Below are positions 58,914 to 64,000 of a DNA stretch of 64,000 nucleotides, piece after piece. Under the pieces are notes generated by a model that was not told where the DNA came from, searched no databases, and worked only from the letters and a program-made list of their open reading frames with translations. A program made the translations under genes and the position numbers. The stretch is from a virus: positions 124,001 through 188,000 of IMG/VR virus record IMGVR_UViG_3300033995_001164. One strand, 5' to 3'. The first letter of the stretch is position 1. Each line of letters starts with the position of its first letter.

Positions 58914-60983
58914 ATGGCAATACCTGATTTAGTAAATTCTGAACAAAAAATTCAAAGTAGACTTAACGCAATTAAGACATTTAATGATGTGTCTCAATCG
59001 GAAAAGTCTTTAATTAAAAATGCGGGTAATTCATTATCTAAATCTACCGCAGAAATATCGACACAACTTAATAAAATTAAAGACTTACAAAAAAGGTATT
59101 TAAAAGACCCTCTAAATTCAACTGACAAATTATTAAATTTTTTAGGGACAACTAAAGGAAATGGGTCTGAGTCATTAGGATACCTTAAAAAAAAAGTACT
59201 CGAAGTTGCGGTTAAAATTGAACCAACAATTGCAGCAATAGTTAAAGAACAAACAATTAAGGCTTTGGGGTGTTCTCAGGAACAAACCTATACAGGTTTT
59301 AATCTTAACGGACTTCAAATAAGTCCATTATCCACATTACCTCAATCTGAAGGTATTTACATTCCTATACAATCGATTGATTTCTTTTCTAATTTAAAAA
59401 ATTCACCAGACACTAAATTTGGTAAAATGTTTTATGAAAAACCGGTTCCGTCCGCTAGTACGATATTTAAACCGTATGGTGGGACAAAGTCATTTCCAAT
59501 GAACAAACAAATGTATCAACTTACCGAGACTCAAAATTTAGGTAAATCATTTTCACAAATTAACGGTAAAAATTACTTAGGTAAATCCGGTCAAAATTTA
59601 TTTGATTTCCAATACACTAAACAAAATAGCTTTCAAGTAACCGGAGATTATTATAGAGTATTGTTACTTAATCGAGAAAATAATATAAATAATGTTGGTG
59701 AATTTTTATCGGATTATTATAGTACTATTAAATTAATTGACCCAGTTGATGTTGGAATGCAATTAGTTAATATTGTTTCAGGCGCAATCAGTATAAATTC
59801 TCAAATTGGTAGTGGGGAAATAACTAATCAATCAAAATTTATGCTAATCGCTCAACGAATTTTAGGACTTTGTTTTGATTCAAGGCAAGAAATTGATGTT
59901 AGTGGTACCGCTAAAATTGCGGAATTAGATGGGGTTGATGATAGTTTTTTTGAATTAACGGAGATTGATTTAAGAAATATAGAAATTGAAATTTCAAATA
60001 TTCAAAACGGGGTAATGGAATTTGTTGATTGTGATAACGTTAAATTACCTGTTGATACAGAATCATTGGTTTCTCAGCTTGTTGATTTTCGAGATAATGT
60101 TGATAATCAAACAACTGAACAACAAGTTAACACTATTAATACAATTGTTAATTCAATTTCACAAAACCCTCAGTGGTCTCTGATGATTCCATCTAATTTT
60201 AATGCTAGTGTTGCAATTGATAAAAATATAATTAAAAAAATACCTTTGGCGGTTGCATCTGGAGTTTTATCTCCCAAAGTCTTATTACCACTTTATACTT
60301 TACTCTCAGTTGTTCAATCAGGGGCGACCTATACTTATAACCAACAGGTAACTTCAGTAAATCAAGTTATTCAATCAGGTAATAGTAATACAACACAAGG
60401 GAGTAATATTGTTGCAGATGGTGCTGATTTTTTAAAGAAATATAAAAAATTCTCAATCGAAGTTATATCTTTAATTAATAGCGAATTCTTAAAAGTGTTA
60501 TTTCAAGAATTAAAAAAAGATATTTTAAATTTAGTCGTATTAATTTTAAAGGATGTGACAAAATCTCAAAGATTAAAAAAATACGCAATTATTTTAAAAT
60601 TAGTTCAGTTGGCATTAATTGTATCACAACTAATCAATGACTATCGAAAATGTAAGTCATTAATGAGTAACATTTTATTATTACTTAACACAATTAACGG
60701 ATTAGGTCCTAAACAATTAATTAGTAGGAATGCTATACCCCTACCATTATTATACATGGCTCAATTTTTACCGGGATTTTCACCTGAAAGAGCTTCGATT
60801 AATACTATTGAATTACTACAAGGGATAGGAATACCAACAGGTACATTACCTGACGGTTCCCCGAATTTAATGTTATTATATAATTTAATGGCGAATAAAG
60901 GTGTTGATACGGAAAGAGCAGAAAATGAATGGGTGCAAGTCGCCATTACAAGTCCCGCCACAGGTGTCGGAAAACCAGTATAA
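58914..60983 (+). CDS. large baseplate-type virion protein
   Basis: A 689-residue protein. The first ~120 residues are helical (LKNAGNSLSKSTAEISTQLN type), the middle is beta-rich with Gly/Asn, and the C-terminal ~200 residues contain long hydrophobic helices (LFQELKKDILNLVVLILKDV and KYAIILKLVQLALIVSQLIN), which may contact membrane or the hub. It is followed directly by a small coiled protein and the gp5-like gene, so a baseplate hub or wedge role is inferred. Family not recognised. The start ATG at 58914 is the only one nearby. Confidence 0.55.
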   Translation: MAIPDLVNSEQKIQSRLNAIKTFNDVSQSEKSLIKNAGNSLSKSTAEISTQLNKIKDLQKRYLKDPLNSTDKLLNFLGTTKGNGSESLGYLKKKVLEVAVKIEPTIAAIVKEQTIKALGCSQEQTYTGFNLNGLQISPLSTLPQSEGIYIPIQSIDFFSNLKNSPDTKFGKMFYEKPVPSASTIFKPYGGTKSFPMNKQMYQLTETQNLGKSFSQINGKNYLGKSGQNLFDFQYTKQNSFQVTGDYYRVLLLNRENNINNVGEFLSDYYSTIKLIDPVDVGMQLVNIVSGAISINSQIGSGEITNQSKFMLIAQRILGLCFDSRQEIDVSGTAKIAELDGVDDSFFELTEIDLRNIEIEISNIQNGVMEFVDCDNVKLPVDTESLVSQLVDFRDNVDNQTTEQQVNTINTIVNSISQNPQWSLMIPSNFNASVAIDKNIIKKIPLAVASGVLSPKVLLPLYTLLSVVQSGATYTYNQQVTSVNQVIQSGNSNTTQGSNIVADGADFLKKYKKFSIEVISLINSEFLKVLFQELKKDILNLVVLILKDVTKSQRLKKYAIILKLVQLALIVSQLINDYRKCKSLMSNILLLLNTINGLGPKQLISRNAIPLPLLYMAQFLPGFSPERASINTIELLQGIGIPTGTLPDGSPNLMLLYNLMANKGVDTERAENEWVQVAITSPATGVGKPV

Positions 60984-60984
60984 T

Positions 60985-61191
60985 ATGAAAAAAGAAGAAT
61001 TTGAAAATATAATTAAGGAGCAATCTAATCTCAAAAACTTACCTAACCAAAAATTAGTTGAGTTCATGGATTTACTATCTTCAGATTTTGAAGGTACTAA
61101 ACAAAGTATAATAAACTCAACACTTTATTTAGATAAAGTCGAGGAGTTATATAATAACACTTTAAAAGTTTATCAAGAAAGAACTAAATAA
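60985..61191 (+). CDS. small helical protein before gp5-like gene
   Basis: A 68-residue protein from ATG 60985 (MKKEEFENIIKEQSNLKNLP); an upstream in-frame ATG at 60901 would run inside the previous gene and is rejected. It is entirely helical (FENIIKEQ, NQKLVEFMDLLSSD) and its stop overlaps the start of the gp5-like gene by one base. The segment NIIKEQ has an (L/I)-x-E pattern. Confidence 0.5.
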   Translation: MKKEEFENIIKEQSNLKNLPNQKLVEFMDLLSSDFEGTKQSIINSTLYLDKVEELYNNTLKVYQERTK

Positions 61192-62711
61192 TGAGTAAAC
61201 CTATATTTTATCAATGTATTGTCTTAGATAATCAAGACCCTCTAATGCTTGGGAGAGTAAGGGCTAGAATAGTTACGGACAATTACGAAGATATTCTTAA
61301 GAGTATTGATAGTCCTAAATGGAATCCTGAAAAAGACCCATGGACTTCAAGGGACCCGTTAGTGTTTAATTCATTATTACCTTATTTTGTTTATCAAGTT
61401 CCAAAGGTTGACGAGTTAATTCAAGTAATGTTTTTAAATGTTGATTTTAAATATCAAAATCAATATTACGTTCAGAATAATTTCTCAAGTCCGACATCCA
61501 CATTTAAAGAATTTAATTTTGGTGCAAATAAATTCACTGGGACCGGTTTTCAGATTGAGAACCCAAGACCACTAAAAAATCAAAATGGGACTTACACCGA
61601 TAATGGTATTCATGAGGGGGTATTTCCTCAACCAGGTGATAACGCTTTATTAGGACGTGGTAGTGCCGATATTGTTATAAAACAAGATGAGGTTTTATTA
61701 AGGGCGGGAAAATTTAAAGGTGAAACATTACAACCGAATGTAGTACCTGTCGGTAATTCTCAAAGAGGATTTTTCCAACTTACCAAATTTAATAGTGTTA
61801 AACAAAGTTTGGCACCAAAAACTTATTTTGAACTTAAAGAAAATGTTCTTTTAACCAAATATCTAATAGAATGGGTTGTTAATAATCCTGAAAATAGTCA
61901 AGATAAGTTTGGAGGTTCCGTTTATTTATATCAATTAAAATCAGATATTTCTGTTAATACAAAAAATTTAACAGTTGGTAGTCCTATTAATGAAAATCTA
62001 AAACAATTAATAACAACACAAGATTTTTCATTATTAACTAAATCGGACACAATTAAATTCATTAACGCATTTATTAAAAAATGTAATGATAAAAGTCCTT
62101 CAATTGGGGGAGTTGTAACTTTTTCATCTAATGCTCAAGACACCAATTTCCCAATATTTTTTAGACCATCAAATTCAATGTATTCATTAATTAATTCAAC
62201 CTCATCTAGCATTGAATCAATTAATATTTCTCAAATATATAAAGAGGTTAAATTAAACTCTGCAGACCCAGGAGGTTATGGATTTATTTATGTTAAAGGT
62301 AAAGTGACTTTACGTACTCCTTTAGTTCCTGTTAAAGTAGTTGTCCCACAAGATACTTATATTAGTACAGAGTCAACATATGGCGCTATTGGTGCGGATA
62401 AATTATATTTGTTGTCTCATCTATCTCAAATACCGGGTAAATCAAAAATAAATTTTGATAATACATTATATGGAATTGATACTAAAAAATTCGCAGATGA
62501 CATTGAACCTAATACTTCAAGTATGGTTAGAGGTGAAGAACTTTTAGAATTAATCAGTTTAATTGTTAGATTCTTGGTTAGTCACACACACGCTTATCCA
62601 GGATTACCCCCTGTTAATGTCACTCAAGATGGTTCTAACGTTGCAAACATACTTACTGAAATGCAAAATGCCTATACTAAAATACTTAATGAAAATATTC
62701 GACTTAATTGA
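61191..62711 (+). CDS. gp5-like baseplate hub/spike protein
   Basis: A 506-residue protein. The N-terminal OB-fold reads FYQCIVLDNQDPLMLGRVRARI, the T4 gp5-type opening (family phage baseplate hub). The core contains FPQPGDNALLGRGSADIVIKQDEVLLRAG and the C-terminus has ELLELISLIVRFLVSHTHAYPGLPPV, a trimer tip. No lysozyme domain or T4-type triplicate helix is visible, so this is a hub without a peptidoglycan hydrolase, which may explain the OmpA-like domain elsewhere. It follows the large virion protein gene and precedes the last partial gene. Confidence 0.65.
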   Translation: MSKPIFYQCIVLDNQDPLMLGRVRARIVTDNYEDILKSIDSPKWNPEKDPWTSRDPLVFNSLLPYFVYQVPKVDELIQVMFLNVDFKYQNQYYVQNNFSSPTSTFKEFNFGANKFTGTGFQIENPRPLKNQNGTYTDNGIHEGVFPQPGDNALLGRGSADIVIKQDEVLLRAGKFKGETLQPNVVPVGNSQRGFFQLTKFNSVKQSLAPKTYFELKENVLLTKYLIEWVVNNPENSQDKFGGSVYLYQLKSDISVNTKNLTVGSPINENLKQLITTQDFSLLTKSDTIKFINAFIKKCNDKSPSIGGVVTFSSNAQDTNFPIFFRPSNSMYSLINSTSSSIESINISQIYKEVKLNSADPGGYGFIYVKGKVTLRTPLVPVKVVVPQDTYISTESTYGAIGADKLYLLSHLSQIPGKSKINFDNTLYGIDTKKFADDIEPNTSSMVRGEELLELISLIVRFLVSHTHAYPGLPPVNVTQDGSNVANILTEMQNAYTKILNENIRLN

Positions 62712-62719
62712 TATTTATA
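62711..62719 (+). promoter_or_regulatory. ATATTTATA element before the last gene
   Basis: ATATTTATA starts at the stop codon of the gp5-like gene and ends 14 bases before the ATG at 62733, as with other late genes. Confidence 0.4.
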
Positions 62720-62732
62720 ATTAAAAAGATAG

Positions 62733-64000
62733 ATGTCAATTTTAAGGTCTTATATAGATAAAAACAATACCATTATTTCAAACTCTTATGTTAATACAGG
62801 AAGGAACCCTGTTATTGAGTTAAATTTTGGTGCTTCTGATTTAATTGTTCCAAACTTTGGGTATACGAGATTCATCTTCGATTTAGATTTATCTTTACTA
62901 CGTCAAAACATTCAATCGGGTGTAATCTCAACAGGTTGTACTACCGGAATGACACATACATTAAACATGACTAATACCTCTTCATTTGATAACGAATTAT
63001 TAAATACTTTCATGTCAAACGAAAGAAGAAGGGCAACCTCATTTGATTTAATCCTATTTAGAATCCCTGAGATTTCCGGAACTACCGGAGGACCTCAACT
63101 ATGGGATGAAGGTGTTGGATTTGATTATAGTGATTTTAATGTTAGTAAAGGAACCTCAAATGGTTCTTCAACCCCACTTACCTATGTTGATAGTCGTGCA
63201 TATTCGTCAAGACCATCTAACTGGTTTCAAACAACCACAATAGATAATTGGTCTCAACCGGGAATATATGACAACACTAATCAAGGGGTTGTTAATTATT
63301 CGGGATTAACTATTGTTAGTCGACAACATTTTGAATTAGGTAATGAAGACTTATATATGGATATGTCCGCCGAAATTAATGGAGTGTTAAATGGAAGTAT
63401 CACAGGAGTTACCGGGTGGGGATTGGCGTATCTCCCTCAAATTGAGAATATTTCAGGTCTTACCGATAGTTATAGTGTTGCATTCTTTTCAAGACAAACC
63501 CAGACGTTTTACCAACCATTCCTACAAACAACATATAATGATTTAATTCAAGACGATAGAAATCAATTTCTAAAAAACCAAGTTAATAAACTTTATCTAT
63601 ATATCTACCAAAATGGGAATTTTGTAAATTTAGATAGAAACCCTATTGTAAACGTTTATACTCGAGATAATTCACTTTGGTCAGGTGCGACCGGATTAAC
63701 TTCTTGTCTAATTACAAAAGGAATATATGAAGTCACTATTCCTAATGTATTTTCAGGATGTGCCGCCCCATGTGTTTTTTACGATGTATGGTCAAACCTT
63801 TCAATAAATGGACAAGGAATACCAAATGTAGAAAATCAATTTATTCTCCAAGAATATACTTCAGGAATACAAATTGGGTCAACATCTAAGGAGCCTCAAA
63901 AATATGGATTTAATTTTTATGGTATATTACAAAATGAAAATATCCTTAATACCGACATCAGGAAAGTTGGGGTAACCATTAAAAAGGCGTATACCGCTCA
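62733..64000 (+). CDS. large virion protein, C-terminus outside window
   Basis: An open frame from ATG 62733 (MSILRSYIDKNNTIISNSYV) to the window edge, 422 codons. The protein is rich in Asn, Ser and Thr with beta strands (GYTRFIFDLDLSLLRQN, RATSFDLILFRIPE, GWGLAYLPQIENIS). No family was recognised; position after the gp5-like gene and composition fit a baseplate or fibre-attachment protein such as gp8/gp10-type. An ATATTTATA element lies just upstream. Confidence 0.6.
   Translation, partial: MSILRSYIDKNNTIISNSYVNTGRNPVIELNFGASDLIVPNFGYTRFIFDLDLSLLRQNIQSGVISTGCTTGMTHTLNMTNTSSFDNELLNTFMSNERRRATSFDLILFRIPEISGTTGGPQLWDEGVGFDYSDFNVSKGTSNGSSTPLTYVDSRAYSSRPSNWFQTTTIDNWSQPGIYDNTNQGVVNYSGLTIVSRQHFELGNEDLYMDMSAEINGVLNGSITGVTGWGLAYLPQIENISGLTDSYSVAFFSRQTQTFYQPFLQTTYNDLIQDDRNQFLKNQVNKLYLYIYQNGNFVNLDRNPIVNVYTRDNSLWSGATGLTSCLITKGIYEVTIPNVFSGCAAPCVFYDVWSNLSINGQGIPNVENQFILQEYTSGIQIGSTSKEPQKYGFNFYGILQNENILNTDIRKVGVTIKKAYTA

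Noticed and set aside
60901-61191. Longer start at 60901 for the small helical protein
   Set aside because: It lies within the end of the large virion gene and adds a Pro/Gln-rich stretch without fold; ATG 60985 directly follows that gene's stop.
1-64000. tRNA genes
   Set aside because: No cloverleaf with a T-loop GTTCRANNC and matching acceptor stem was found by eye; a covariance search would be decisive.

Overview
The window is a stretch of a large, AT-rich, double-stranded DNA tailed bacteriophage with a contractile tail and a T4-like core gene set. Recognisable core genes are tail sheath (gp18-like), tail tube (gp19-like), a gp26/gp51-type tail assembly chaperone, a tape measure candidate, gp53-like and gp5-like baseplate proteins, family B DNA polymerase (gp43-like) and a late sigma factor (gp55-like). 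Three signs point to a Bacteroidota host: a FISUMP (Fibrobacter/Bacteroidetes paralogous) domain in a tail fibre, start codons preceded by AT-rich sequence with no Shine-Dalgarno motif, and a TTTG-N19-TATATTTG promoter that matches the Bacteroidota consensus. Host assignment remains an inference.

Layout. 1-18,615 (minus strand, apart from one small gene): the tail module, read right to left as small tagged proteins and neck-like proteins, a terminator-like protein, sheath, a HAD phosphatase, tube, chaperone with a probable frameshift, tape measure, a giant OmpA-domain baseplate protein, a gp53/LysM protein and a truncated large virion protein. 18,671-23,938 (plus): an SNF2-type helicase carrying a 378-residue intein, a possible nuclease, and virion proteins. 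23,964-27,940 (minus): an HNH endonuclease, a ribbon-helix-helix (RHH) regulator, DNA polymerase and a small virion-like protein. 28,023-28,812 (plus): a second RHH+HNH pair. 28,809-42,501 (minus): six glycosyltransferase-type genes followed, upstream in transcription order, by a tail-fibre cluster with Pro-Thr linkers, a long GGG-repeat fibre and a decayed fibre gene. 42,526-45,459 (plus): head/virion-like proteins. 45,545-57,775 (plus): homing endonuclease, glycosyltransferases, exonuclease, split dUTPase with split intein and nested endonuclease gene, methyltransferase, UGDH-like protein and PhoH. 57,776-64,000 (plus): late sigma factor, gp5-like baseplate hub protein and further virion proteins.

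How the parts fit. Polymerase, SNF2 helicase, DEDD exonuclease, dUTPase and PhoH serve DNA metabolism. The gp55-like factor probably reads an RTATTTATA-type element found before many genes. An unusually large set of glycosyltransferases (11 genes, several two-domain), two methyltransferases and a sugar-nucleotide-dehydrogenase-like protein sits beside fibres with mucin-like Pro/Thr linkers, which suggests glycan decoration of the virion.

The most striking element is 48,210-50,146. A dUTPase gene is broken inside its third conserved motif by a split intein, and a free-standing PD-(D/E)XK homing endonuclease gene sits between the two halves: a 'fractured gene'. Four free-standing homing endonuclease genes and two inteins make the window a hot spot for selfish elements. 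Nothing could be searched against databases here; all family calls are from motif reading.
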